Assembly: GCA_024743255.1 (NCBI GenBank)
Contig: JANSWY010000003.1
Span: forward strand, 221,327-285,326
Length of the DNA: 64,000 bases
Reading direction: 5' to 3'
Source: a bacterium
GTDB lineage: Bacteria; Bacteroidota; Bacteroidia; Cytophagales; Cyclobacteriaceae
This document shows positions 1-8,382 of the stretch, piece after piece (the stretch's first letter is position 1; each line of letters begins with the position of its first letter). The translations under genes and the position numbers were made by a program. The notes under the pieces were generated by a model that was given only the letters and a program-made list of their open reading frames with translations, ran no database searches and had not been told where the DNA came from.

Positions 1-455
1 AAAAAGGATTGCTTGGTTCAGATTATTACACCCAAAATCCAGTATTTGATTTAGCCAAAACCGTGACTAACCTAAATATTGATATGGTAGGAAGAGTTGA
101 TCCTGATCATGAAGGTAAACCAGATTATGTATATGTGATTGGGGCTGATAAACTTTCCTCGGAGCTTCATGAGCTTTCAGAAGAAATCAATAGCAATACA
201 TTAAAATTGGATTTTGATTACAAATACAATGATGAAAATGATCCCAATAGGTTCTATTACCGCTCCGATCATTACAATTTTGCAAAAAACAATATCCCAA
301 TCATTTTCTACTTCAATGGAGTTCATGCAGACTATCATAAGCCAACAGATACTATAGAAAAGATTAATCTGACTCTAATGAAAAAGAGAGCTCAAGTAAT
401 TTTCTATACTGCCTGGGAAATTGCTAATCGTGATAATCGGGTGAAACTAGATTAG
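1..455 (+). CDS. M28 family zinc aminopeptidase, C-terminal fragment
   Basis: The 3' end of a gene that begins before the window; the frame is open from base 3, so the TTG at base 9 is internal. The remaining 150 codons carry the end of an M28 peptidase domain: an N-x-D-M-V-G-R segment with a likely zinc-ligand Asp, an S-D-H-x-x-F segment, and the closing H-x-x-Y-H-x-x-x-D-T motif that holds the last metal-ligand His. M28 enzymes of Bacteroidota are usually secreted, often as lipoproteins, and remove N-terminal residues from peptides. The signal peptide and first zinc ligands lie outside the window, so localisation cannot be judged. The family call is firm; the substrate is unknown. Confidence 0.88.
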   Translation, partial: KGLLGSDYYTQNPVFDLAKTVTNLNIDMVGRVDPDHEGKPDYVYVIGADKLSSELHELSEEINSNTLKLDFDYKYNDENDPNRFYYRSDHYNFAKNNIPIIFYFNGVHADYHKPTDTIEKINLTLMKKRAQVIFYTAWEIANRDNRVKLD

Positions 456-468
456 GAGAGGAATGATT

Positions 469-504
469 CTTGCGGGGTTAGGTTCTAAACCTACTCCCCA
501 CAAG
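469..504 (+). other. Bulged hairpin downstream of the M28 gene
   Basis: CTTG (469-472), GGGG (474-477) and AGGTT (480-484) pair with AACCT (488-492), CCCC (496-499) and CAAG (501-504). This gives a three-segment stem with small bulges and a tight loop. Only a weak T run follows, so it may protect the mRNA 3' end rather than terminate transcription. Confidence 0.4.
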
Positions 505-626
505 ATCTTTTCAACCAGCTATGGAAAGAAAGACTTTAACATCTTCCTATCACAAATTTAAAACAAAATTCTTTTTACGCAAATTTATTATCAAAAGATA
601 AGATGCCTCCACAGAAAATATGGCAT

Positions 627-1934
627 TTAACGGCGATTAGGCCGCTTTTTTTTATGAAAATTTTTAGATTTTTTATTCTTTTTCTCATGAAACGCCCCCT
701 TAAAGTCCGGATTTTCAAGCTTCTTTTGCCTATCAATTTCCCTTGCCATGTCCTGATTTTCTGATTTTTCAGTTTTAAAAACCTCCACATTATCAGGCAA
801 TTCCGACCTTGGAATTTCTTTCTTGATCAATTTTTCGATCTTTTCTATGTGGTATTCCTCCGCTGGATTCATAAAAGTGATGGCTTTACCGGTCTTTTCA
901 GCCCTTCCAGTTCTTCCTATTCTATGCACATAGTCCTCATAAATTATCGGAACATCAAAATTGATAACATGTGAAACATCTGAAATATCAATCCCTCTGG
1001 CAACCACATCGGTTGCTACCAAAACTCCTAATTCACCTTCTGAGAAACTATTAATAGCATTCAGTCTACTGTTTTGATCTTTATTCCCATGAATCACCCT
1101 TACCTCTTTGGTGACTTTTCTTTGAATGAATTTGAATACATTATCTGCACTCGCCTTTGTTCTGGTAAAAATGATAGTCTTCTTCATTTCTTCTGACTTA
1201 TCATACGTTTCCAGTAGGTACTCCAGCAGTGCAATTTTGGTTCGGATATTAGGAATAGGGAATAACTCCTGCTCCACGGTTTCTGCAGTCATTACCTCTG
1301 GAGTAACTTTCACAATCTCTGGATATTCCAGAAACTCTTGCGAGAGTTCAACCACTTTATCAGGCATAGTTGCTGAGAAGAGTAGGTTTTGTCTTTTTAC
1401 AGGAATTATTTCCAGGATTTTCCTAATCTGAGGCATAAAACCCATGTCCATCATTTTATCCGCTTCATCCAGAACAAGAGTCTTTATGTGTTTTGTGATA
1501 AATAGCTGTTCACGGTAAAAATCCATAAATCGCCCTGGTGTGGCAACCAAAACATCAACCCCACCTTCAAGACTTTCCTTTTGAACTTTAGTCCCAGATC
1601 CTCCATATATAGCAGCATACTTGATATCCAGATAAGTGGAAAACATAGCCACATGATCCTTTATCTGGATAGCCAACTCCCTTGTAGGAGCTAATATCAG
1701 GACACGTGGGTTTTGAGGCTGATGATATTTTGCCTTCATCAACAGAGGCAATACAAAAGCAGCCGTTTTACCAGTTCCTGTTTGCGCTACTCCCATCACA
1801 TCATGGCCAGCATTTATGAGCGGTATTGTTTTTTGCTGCACTTCAGTAGGAGCTGAATAGCCAGCTTCGTCAATTGCATTCAACAATTGTCTATTTAAAC
1901 CTAATTCTTCAAACGACGTGGTGGGATTAGACAT
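627..1934 (-). CDS. DEAD-box RNA helicase (RhlE-like)
   Basis: An ATP-dependent RNA helicase of 435 residues. All core motifs are present: an N-terminal Q-motif region, AQTGTGKT (residues 50-57), PTRELA (83-88), DEAD (156-159), SAT (187-189), ARGID and HRIGRTGR. A Lys/Arg/Asn-rich tail of about 30 residues at the C terminus is typical of RhlE-type enzymes that bind RNA non-specifically, in ribosome assembly or cold adaptation. The start chosen is the ATG at 1932-1934 (MSNPTTS), which places the Q motif normally; a TTG eight codons upstream is possible. It is divergent from pyrC, with only 37 bases between the start codons. Confidence 0.93.
   Translation of the reverse strand: MSNPTTSFEELGLNRQLLNAIDEAGYSAPTEVQQKTIPLINAGHDVMGVAQTGTGKTAAFVLPLLMKAKYHQPQNPRVLILAPTRELAIQIKDHVAMFSTYLDIKYAAIYGGSGTKVQKESLEGGVDVLVATPGRFMDFYREQLFITKHIKTLVLDEADKMMDMGFMPQIRKILEIIPVKRQNLLFSATMPDKVVELSQEFLEYPEIVKVTPEVMTAETVEQELFPIPNIRTKIALLEYLLETYDKSEEMKKTIIFTRTKASADNVFKFIQRKVTKEVRVIHGNKDQNSRLNAINSFSEGELGVLVATDVVARGIDISDVSHVINFDVPIIYEDYVHRIGRTGRAEKTGKAITFMNPAEEYHIEKIEKLIKKEIPRSELPDNVEVFKTEKSENQDMAREIDRQKKLENPDFKGAFHEKKNKKSKNFHKKKRPNRR
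631..653 (+). terminator. Short GC hairpin plus T8, possible terminator for the M28 gene
   Basis: CGGC (631-634) pairs with GCCG (641-644) across a 6-base loop and is followed by a run of eight T. It overlaps the last codons of the convergent helicase gene. The stem is short, so confidence is limited. Confidence 0.4.
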
Positions 1935-1944
1935 TAAAGCTTGG

Positions 1945-1952
1945 TAATTTTG
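1945..1952 (+). promoter_or_regulatory. Bacteroidota -7 box for pyrC
   Basis: TAATTTTG matches TAnnTTTG, 19 bases before the dihydroorotase ATG. It lies in the 37-base divergent spacer. No good -33 TTTG is visible. Confidence 0.4.
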
Positions 1953-1971
1953 GGTCAAAGAAAAATTGAAT

Positions 1972-3312
1972 ATGAGTAATTATCTGATTGTCAACGCAAA
2001 TATAGTCAATGAAGGAAAGGTCACTTCAGGAGACGTCCTAATTCGTAATGGTAGAATTGAGAAAATTGCCAATTCCATTACTCCGGAAGGCAATATTGAA
2101 ACAATTGATGCTAGTGGATCCTATCTAATTCCTGGTGTAATAGATGATCAGGTACACTTCAGAGAGCCTGGATTAACTCATAAAGCCAATATCCAAACTG
2201 AATCCAGAGCAGCGGTTGCAGGTGGAATTACTTCCTTCATGGAAATGCCAAATACGGTTCCAAATGCACTTACCCAGGAACTACTTCAGGATAAATATGA
2301 CATTGCTGCGAAGACATCAATGGCGAATTACTCATTTTTTATGGGTGCTTCTAATGACAATCTGGAGGAAGTGCTAAAAACTAACAGAAAGGATGTCTGT
2401 GGAATTAAAATTTTCATGGGATCCAGCACTGGAAATATGCTGGTGGATAATGAGAAGACACTCGCAAGTATTTTTAGCAATGCAGAGCTGATTATTGCAA
2501 CTCATTGTGAGGATGAAGAAACAGTAAGAAGAAATACCGAGATCTACAGAGAAAAGTACGGTGAATCAATGCCATTCAAATACCATCCGGAAATCAGAAG
2601 TGAAGAGGCATGCTACTTATCTTCAAGCTTTGCATCAGGACTTGCAAGAAAACATGGTGCCAGACTACACATTCTACACATAAGTACAGCAAAAGAAACT
2701 GAATTATTTGATAATAATATTCCTCTGAAAGATAAGAAAATCACTTCTGAAGCTTGTATTCATCATTTATGGTTCAATGATTCCTTTTATGATACAAAGG
2801 GCGCATTCATCAAATGGAATCCTGCAGTTAAGACTGAAGAAGACAGGAATGGTATTTGGAAGGCATTATTAGACGATCGAATAGATGTAATTGCTACGGA
2901 TCATGCTCCTCATACTTTGGAAGAGAAGGCTAACGGGTATTTTAATGCTCCGAGTGGAGGTCCTTTAGTTCAGCACTCTTTAGTTGCAATGATGCAATTT
3001 GAAAAACAAGGAAAAATATCTATCGAGCGGATTGTTGAGAAAATGTGTCACAACCCTGCAATTCTATTTGAAATAAAAGAACGAGGTTATATCAGAGAAG
3101 GCTACCACGCTGATTTGGTTTTAGTTGACCCAAATAAGGCTTGGGAAGTGAATAGATCGAATGTCTTAGCAAAATGTGGTTGGTCTCCATTTGAAGGAGA
3201 GACTTTTGGTTCTTCCGTAACACATACATTTATAAATGGTGAACTAGCGTACAACAACGGCAAATTCAATGAACAACTATTTGGTCAAAGATTGTTATTT
3301 GATCGAGATTAA
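1972..3312 (+). CDS. pyrC: Dihydroorotase
   Basis: Catalyses the reversible cyclisation of carbamoyl-aspartate to dihydroorotate in pyrimidine synthesis (446 residues, class I amidohydrolase type). Metal-site residues seen: D-D-Q-V-H-F-R-E-P-G (58-67), the likely carboxylated Lys146 in G-I-K-I-F-M, His178 (A-T-H-C-E), His236 (L-H-I-L-H-I-S) and Asp310 (A-T-D-H-A-P-H). The first His of the usual HxH is Gln60; I recall the same DDQVHFREPG form in other Bacteroidota dihydroorotases. The start used is ATG 1972; a TTG two codons upstream is less likely. It is a single gene followed by tRNA-His. Confidence 0.9.
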   Translation: MSNYLIVNANIVNEGKVTSGDVLIRNGRIEKIANSITPEGNIETIDASGSYLIPGVIDDQVHFREPGLTHKANIQTESRAAVAGGITSFMEMPNTVPNALTQELLQDKYDIAAKTSMANYSFFMGASNDNLEEVLKTNRKDVCGIKIFMGSSTGNMLVDNEKTLASIFSNAELIIATHCEDEETVRRNTEIYREKYGESMPFKYHPEIRSEEACYLSSSFASGLARKHGARLHILHISTAKETELFDNNIPLKDKKITSEACIHHLWFNDSFYDTKGAFIKWNPAVKTEEDRNGIWKALLDDRIDVIATDHAPHTLEEKANGYFNAPSGGPLVQHSLVAMMQFEKQGKISIERIVEKMCHNPAILFEIKERGYIREGYHADLVLVDPNKAWEVNRSNVLAKCGWSPFEGETFGSSVTHTFINGELAYNNGKFNEQLFGQRLLFDRD

Positions 3313-3333
3313 AAAATTCTTTGGGTTGCATTG

Positions 3334-3364
3334 TTGGAAATAAAAATATGGAATTATAACTTTG
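3334..3364 (+). promoter_or_regulatory. Promoter of tRNA-His
   Basis: The -7 box TAACTTTG (3357-3364) matches TAnnTTTG exactly, with a TTG -33 element at 3334-3336 and a spacing of 20 bases. Transcription would start near 3371, ten bases before the mature tRNA. Confidence 0.65.
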
Positions 3365-3380
3365 CAATCCTTTCACAAAC

Positions 3381-3455
3381 GGTGGTTGTAGTTCAGTTGG
3401 TTAGAACGCCTGATTGTGGTTCAGGAGGTCGTCGGTTCGAGTCCGATCTTCCACC
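3381..3455 (+). tRNA. tRNA-His (anticodon GTG)
   Basis: A cloverleaf can be drawn: the extra G-1 typical of tRNA-His (3381, pairing with C73 at 3455), D stem GTTC/GAAC, anticodon stem CCTGA/TCAGG around TTGTGGT (anticodon GTG), and T arm GTCGG-TTCGAGT-CCGAT. The acceptor strands GTGGTTG and CTTCCAC leave two adjacent U-U oppositions (positions 5:68 and 6:67). CCA is not encoded directly after C73; the genome reads CACCA. Confidence 0.93.
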
Positions 3456-3462
3456 CACCAAG

Positions 3463-3491
3463 AAGTCTAGATGAATGTCTAGACTTTTTTT
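3463..3491 (+). terminator. Intrinsic terminator after tRNA-His
   Basis: A perfect 9-bp stem, AAGTCTAGA (3463-3471) with TCTAGACTT (3478-3486), has a 6-base loop and is followed directly by a T run. Confidence 0.85.
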
Positions 3492-3654
3492 ATTTATATG
3501 AAGCCAAAAAGATTAGTGGAGGACGAGAAGTCTATCCCGATTCAAATCGGGAAGTCCGAAATTCCATCAAGATATTCAAGTAGTTGCATATATGATTATG
3601 GGCTCTTTTTTTATTCTACATTCATCACCTACGATTGAATTTAATACAATCGGC

Positions 3655-4713
3655 CTAGTAGCTATTGTTTTCGTGATTTATAAACTTACCTTCCTCGTTA
3701 AATAAATAGTTTCTTTTGCCCTCCAAGATTTCTTGCAGTATCTGATCTTTATTCTCTACGTCGATCATATTTTTAACACTGTAATGTAGAAATTTCCCTG
3801 GTGTTAAATCAGATTCGGATGGAGCCTTTAGTGTTATTTTGCTAGGAAGATTTGCAGTTATACGGTACTCATTTTTGGGTGAAAACTTCGAGATATATTT
3901 AGGCCTGTCTGCCAAACTTAAATTTATAAAGCCCAAATGAGCTAAAATTTCCCGGGCCTGAAATGGTGTTATTGGACCATTAATTCGATGCAGGTCTTCT
4001 TTAAAAATTTCATATGACATGGAGGAATCATTTAGAATTGTCACTAAATAGAAATCCCCGCATTGCAGCATCACACTTTGAGAGGCATGATTATCAAAGT
4101 AATCAAACCCAGTTCTCCCCTCTATAGTTAATGCAGGGAATAGTAATAAAGTACCATAAACATCCGGTTCAATTACCGCTTTAGTGTAGTGACTTCTAAT
4201 TATGCAATGGGTATGGTGAAATTCTTGCCAATTATAAATATCACCAATGAATCCGGATTGTAACCTCCTGTCTCTTTCTGCAAGTAAAGAATTGTCTTTC
4301 AGATGTGTCTTAAAAAAAATCAAAGACATCCACTTAAAAACTAGATTTACCAAATCCTTATCCTGTGACAACCTGGAAGCCACTATGTCCGAAGAACTAT
4401 TTAGTAGTCTACTTATTGGTTCTTCGTAGACTAGACCTAGTTTCGAATTACAACTTGAGCAACATGGTACCGTATATTGACTATATCTTATTTGAGTTTC
4501 GTTGGGCAGATTTATAGTATTTTTATAAAGATTGAACTTACGTAGTAGCCAGTCGGGAATTACATGTTCATTATTAAAAGGGGTGCTAGATGGCGCTGCT
4601 CCACAAATGAAACAATTATTTCCTATTACTATGGAATCTAGAAAATCTTGAAGGCCAAAAAACAATATCCGCCCATCATTTGAAAATATAGTTCTACTTG
4701 TAGAATTAGGCAT
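3655..4713 (-). CDS. HNH-endonuclease-like protein with zinc-binding Cys pairs
   Basis: A 352-residue protein whose first 100 residues look like an HNH/His-Me finger nuclease. Cys34-x2-Cys37 and Cys85-x2-Cys88 can form the structural zinc site. N-E-H-V-I-P-D-W (48-55) supplies the candidate catalytic His50, and C-N-S-K-L-G follows with Asn89. The remaining 250 residues are not recognised and show no signal peptide or membrane helix. It is a lone gene about 200 bp downstream of tRNA-His and convergent with it, a common place for accessory or defence genes. No partner gene (methylase, toxin or antitoxin) is adjacent. Nuclease activity is inferred from the motif only. Confidence 0.6.
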   Translation of the reverse strand: MPNSTSRTIFSNDGRILFFGLQDFLDSIVIGNNCFICGAAPSSTPFNNEHVIPDWLLRKFNLYKNTINLPNETQIRYSQYTVPCCSSCNSKLGLVYEEPISRLLNSSSDIVASRLSQDKDLVNLVFKWMSLIFFKTHLKDNSLLAERDRRLQSGFIGDIYNWQEFHHTHCIIRSHYTKAVIEPDVYGTLLLFPALTIEGRTGFDYFDNHASQSVMLQCGDFYLVTILNDSSMSYEIFKEDLHRINGPITPFQAREILAHLGFINLSLADRPKYISKFSPKNEYRITANLPSKITLKAPSESDLTPGKFLHYSVKNMIDVENKDQILQEILEGKRNYLFNEEGKFINHENNSY

Positions 4714-4865
4714 TATTTATGTTTTCAATATACTAACAAACAATACTCAAGTTAATTTGGTAAACTCAAGACTCAAAATTCAAAACTCAACTTCCAACCT
4801 AGTCTCAAGAATATTGTTATCTTTCAGTTAGAAAATTTAACCACTTTACCAAAAAGCAATTTATT

Positions 4866-5465
4866 ATGGGTAAACCATTTTTTGTTGTAATTCTACTCGC
4901 TATCTCCACAGCCGTTTCGGCCCAATCCAATTCAGATAAACTGATTGAAATGATGAACGGTTCCTTTTCAAGTAAGGAACAAGCTGCATCAAACGATTCC
5001 TACTTAGAAATCAACCTCCATATGTACAGAATATGGGAGGATTTTGACGAAATCTATTTTTATGTAGAACAAGCTGCTGCAGACTCTCCTGACAAGCCAT
5101 ATAGACAAAGGGTTTATATGATTGAAGAAACTGGTGATGGTGAGTTTAAAAGTACAATTTACACTTTCCACAATGAAAGGTACTTTGCTGGGAAATGGAA
5201 AGACTTATCATTTTTTGAAAACTTTGACAACACGATTTTAAGTGAAAAAGAAGGATGTGATGTCATGTTGAAATTAGAAGGGTCTGATTTCGTTGGGTCC
5301 ACTAATGGCAAAGATTGCAAAAGTGCATTACGCGGTGCATCTTATGCGACATCAGAAGTTAAAATTAGTGCAGATCAGCTCTCCAGCTGGGATAGAGGTT
5401 TCGATAGCTCAGACGCACAGGTTTGGGGAGCAACTGATGGACCATACATATTCAAGAGACTTTAA
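4866..5465 (+). CDS. Secreted CpcT/CpeT-family protein
   Basis: A 199-residue protein with an N-terminal signal peptide (cleavage near residue 20, V-S-A-Q). The mature part follows the CpcT/CpeT pattern: M-x-G-S-F-S-S-x-x-Q-A near the N terminus, I-W-E-D-F, Y-V-E-Q-A, P-Y-R-Q-R-V-Y, then an E-x-C-D-V / C-K-S-A-L-R-G Cys pair. In cyanobacteria this beta-barrel family attaches bilins to phycobiliproteins. Non-photosynthetic Bacteroidota carry secreted homologues of unknown role, so bilin lyase activity should not be assumed. The next gene begins 3 bases downstream, so the two are probably co-transcribed. Confidence 0.8.
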   Translation: MGKPFFVVILLAISTAVSAQSNSDKLIEMMNGSFSSKEQAASNDSYLEINLHMYRIWEDFDEIYFYVEQAAADSPDKPYRQRVYMIEETGDGEFKSTIYTFHNERYFAGKWKDLSFFENFDNTILSEKEGCDVMLKLEGSDFVGSTNGKDCKSALRGASYATSEVKISADQLSSWDRGFDSSDAQVWGATDGPYIFKRL

Positions 5466-5468
5466 TCG

Positions 5469-6071
5469 ATGCAGATTTTACTAATTGGCGGTAATGGAAC
5501 CATAGGTAAAACTGTGGCTGAAAAGCTACGCCAAAAGCATGAAGTTATAATTGCTGGACGCTCTAATGGGGATGTCATTGTTGACATTGAAGACGTACAT
5601 ACAATTCACACAGCCTATAAAAAATACCCCGATTTGGATGCTGTCGTTTGTATTGCAGGTGAGGCCAGATGGGCACCACTTACAGAAATGACTAATGAAG
5701 ACTTTTATATCGGCATTAGAAGCAAACTAATGGGGCAAGTAAACCTGGTCCGGCTTGGCTTACAATATCTGAAACAAGGTGGATCATTTACACTAACGAC
5801 AGGAGTATTAGCTGATGATCCTGTAGACAAGACTACAAGTGCAGCAATGGTAAATGGAGCCTTACACAGCTTCGTAAAAGCCGCCGCATTAGAAATTGAT
5901 CAAGATAGAAGAATTAATGTAGTAGCTGCCGGTTTGGTAGAGGATGCTGCAGAAAAATATGAGGACTATTTTCCTGGCCATAATCCAGTTCCAATGGACA
6001 AGGTAGTAAATGGTTACTTAAAGAGTATTCTGGGAAAGGTTAACGGACAAATTATCCGAGTACTGGAGTAA
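5469..6071 (+). CDS. Short-chain dehydrogenase/reductase-like protein lacking the catalytic Tyr/Lys
   Basis: A 200-residue Rossmann protein with the nucleotide-binding motif G-G-N-G-T-I-G (7-13) and an SDR-like core. Where classical SDRs have Y-x-x-x-K, this one reads M127-V-N-G-A131, so the usual proton donor and Lys are absent. The segments S-K-L-M-G-Q-V-N-L and A-M-V-N-G-A-L recur in a subgroup of short SDRs I recognise from other bacteria, so this is probably a subgroup trait and not a damaged gene. The substrate is unknown. It lies 3 bases downstream of the CpeT-like gene and is followed by a strong terminator. Confidence 0.85.
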   Translation: MQILLIGGNGTIGKTVAEKLRQKHEVIIAGRSNGDVIVDIEDVHTIHTAYKKYPDLDAVVCIAGEARWAPLTEMTNEDFYIGIRSKLMGQVNLVRLGLQYLKQGGSFTLTTGVLADDPVDKTTSAAMVNGALHSFVKAAALEIDQDRRINVVAAGLVEDAAEKYEDYFPGHNPVPMDKVVNGYLKSILGKVNGQIIRVLE

Positions 6072-6090
6072 ACACACATATTTGCTTAAC

Positions 6091-6125
6091 AAAAAAAGGG
6101 AGACCAGTTTGGTCTCCCTTTTTTA
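6091..6125. terminator. Bidirectional intrinsic terminator
   Basis: An A run, then GGGAGACC (6098-6105), a 5-base loop, GGTCTCCC (6111-6118) and a T run. The A and T flanks let it act on both strands, which suits the convergent SDR and M49 peptidase genes. Confidence 0.9.
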
Positions 6126-6155
6126 ATTCCTAATATCGAATCTCTAAATCCTAAA

Positions 6156-8186
6156 TTATAGGTTTGAGTAATTTTCAGAGTAGTATAACATCTGCTCAGT
6201 GAAGTCTGCTGGGTATTCAACTTTCACGTCTGTGATATTTCCACTGTCATCAGTAACAGGTACAAGCACTGGGTTAATAAATCCACCATATGGTGCAGAT
6301 TTAAGTGCTTCTGCTCTCTCTAATACCTGAGCATGCAATTCCTGATCAACCTGAACTCCGTAGTTCTCAATTAAATTCTTACCAGCCTCATAATCTCCTT
6401 CAGATTTAACTCTTTGAACTTCTCTAAGTAGTTGTCCGAAGAGATCTCTAAGTTTGTCGTAATCGTTTACAACAAAGTAAGATTTACCGTCTTTCTCTTT
6501 TCTTTCAATTACGTTATCAGCCTGACCTTTCTCAAAAGCCCATTTAGCAATCATCTGACGGTTTCTCATGTGAGCTTCCTCAACCACCTCTCCTGGCTCA
6601 AGTCTTCTCAACTGCATCATCAGTCCATTTTTGATATAACTGTCATAAGCTTCTTTTCCAACATCAAGACTTGGAATCAATCCTAATTCAATCAGTTTTG
6701 GATCTAACAAGTAGTAAAGAGCAACTAAGTCCGCTCTACCTTCTTCGAGAGCAGAGGCATAACTCTTTAAAGTTTCTTTTGGAGTTCCAACTCCAGGATT
6801 AAGCTTTCCAGAAGCGTGACCAATTACTTCATGAAGTGCAGTATGCAATTTATCACTTAGCGCACCGTGCTCTTTAGATAAAGCAACTTCTTCATCTGTG
6901 TAAGAAAACTCAGCTAGAAGCCCTGAACCAGCTGCTTCTCCATAAGCTGCTACAATATTTCCTAAGCTAACAGACTTAGAACCATGCTCAGCTCTGATCC
7001 AGTTTGCATTTGGGAGGTTAACACCAATTGGAGTTGATGGAGAGGCATCACCAGCTTCACCTGCAACATTTACTACTTTGTAAGTAACACCAACTACATT
7101 CTCCTTCTTATGCTCATCCATAATTGGTGAGTTATCCTCAAACCACTGAACATTATCCGAAAGAATTTTCATTCTGTCAGAAGCCTCAAAATCTTTGATC
7201 TCAACGATTGACTCGAAAGAACCTCTGTAACCTTTAGGGTCATTATATACTTCAATGAAACTGTTGATGTAATCGATATCTCCTTCAGTAGCCTGAACCC
7301 ACGCAATATTGTAAGCGTCCCAGGTTTCTAAGCTTCCTGTTTTATAATATTCAATCAAAAGATCCAATGCTTTCTTCTGAGGCTCGTTTTCAGCTACACC
7401 TGAAGCTTTTTCCAACCAACCTATAATTTTATCAATAGCAGGACCATATAATCCTCCTGATTTGTAAACTTCCTCAACCAGGTTGCCACTCTCATCTCTC
7501 GAAAGCCTGGAATTTAATCCATGCGAAAGTGGTCTGTTTGGATCTGGGTTTGTTTTCTTTGAGTAAAATTCGTCTACCTCATCAGCAGTAACATCAGGAG
7601 CATAGAAATTCACGGCGGATCCCGCAAGAAGACCTTTTTCCGGGTCTAGGTTTACTTTCTTAGCATCAAGGTTTGGATCAAATAGTATATCCGCCACTTC
7701 AGAAGCCAATTCCGTATTGGTTGCTTCCAATAAAGAGTTGAAATACTCTCTCGAAAACTCCGGCATAATCTTGTTGTTGGAGTAATGATGGTGAATTCCA
7801 TTAGAGAACCATATTCTCTTGGTGTAAACCATGAATTTACCCCAGTCCTCAGAATTCTTGTCTCCACTGTAATTCTTTACAATGTTCTCCAATGCTTTTC
7901 TCACAGTTAGATTGTGACGATAGTTTTGACTATACATAATATCACGACCTTCTAAACCTGCTTGAGTTAGGTAATAAACCAATTCTTTTTGCTTTGGTGT
8001 AAGCTTATCAAATCCAGGTATTCGATATCTGATGATTTTTAAGTCAGCGAATTGCTCTGACAGGTAATTAAAATCTCCTTCTGTGGTTTCTTTTGTATCC
8101 CCTTTATCTGTTTCGGCAGGAGGAGTACATGCAATTGCAACTACTGCTAATAGTAGTAACCAATAGCTTCTTCTTAGTAGGCTCAT
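6156..8186 (-). CDS. Dipeptidyl-peptidase III-like zinc peptidase (family M49), lipoprotein
   Basis: A 676-residue metallopeptidase. It has a lipoprotein signal with the lipobox V-A-I-A-C (Cys20), so it is probably lipid-anchored in the envelope. The zinc motif HEVIGH (452-457, catalytic Glu453) has the six-residue HExxGH form that defines M49. The third ligand is the first or second Glu of E-E-G-R-A-D (481-486). M49 enzymes release dipeptides from the N termini of oligopeptides; in Bacteroidota they are often exported. It is monocistronic, facing a shared terminator, with a 196-base divergent spacer upstream. Confidence 0.9.
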   Translation of the reverse strand: MSLLRRSYWLLLLAVVAIACTPPAETDKGDTKETTEGDFNYLSEQFADLKIIRYRIPGFDKLTPKQKELVYYLTQAGLEGRDIMYSQNYRHNLTVRKALENIVKNYSGDKNSEDWGKFMVYTKRIWFSNGIHHHYSNNKIMPEFSREYFNSLLEATNTELASEVADILFDPNLDAKKVNLDPEKGLLAGSAVNFYAPDVTADEVDEFYSKKTNPDPNRPLSHGLNSRLSRDESGNLVEEVYKSGGLYGPAIDKIIGWLEKASGVAENEPQKKALDLLIEYYKTGSLETWDAYNIAWVQATEGDIDYINSFIEVYNDPKGYRGSFESIVEIKDFEASDRMKILSDNVQWFEDNSPIMDEHKKENVVGVTYKVVNVAGEAGDASPSTPIGVNLPNANWIRAEHGSKSVSLGNIVAAYGEAAGSGLLAEFSYTDEEVALSKEHGALSDKLHTALHEVIGHASGKLNPGVGTPKETLKSYASALEEGRADLVALYYLLDPKLIELGLIPSLDVGKEAYDSYIKNGLMMQLRRLEPGEVVEEAHMRNRQMIAKWAFEKGQADNVIERKEKDGKSYFVVNDYDKLRDLFGQLLREVQRVKSEGDYEAGKNLIENYGVQVDQELHAQVLERAEALKSAPYGGFINPVLVPVTDDSGNITDVKVEYPADFTEQMLYYSENYSNL

Positions 8187-8382
8187 TTAGTTGTTTATCG
8201 TTTAGTAACTTCTAAAAAATTAGATCAGCAATTTAATCTTCTCATTGCTAATAGTCAAATACCTGCATCTCGCACGTAGTTTTTGCGAATGTTAAAAATG
8301 GTGAAATCGTATACCGCTGGTGTAACAATTTGATCCAGAAGAGGTCATACTTTCGTATTTTAGAAAAAAACTCAAATAAAAG

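Noticed and set aside
3381..4713. tRNA-His as an integration site with a flanking att repeat
   Set aside because: No second copy of the tRNA 3' end was found on the far side of the HNH gene, and there is no integrase.
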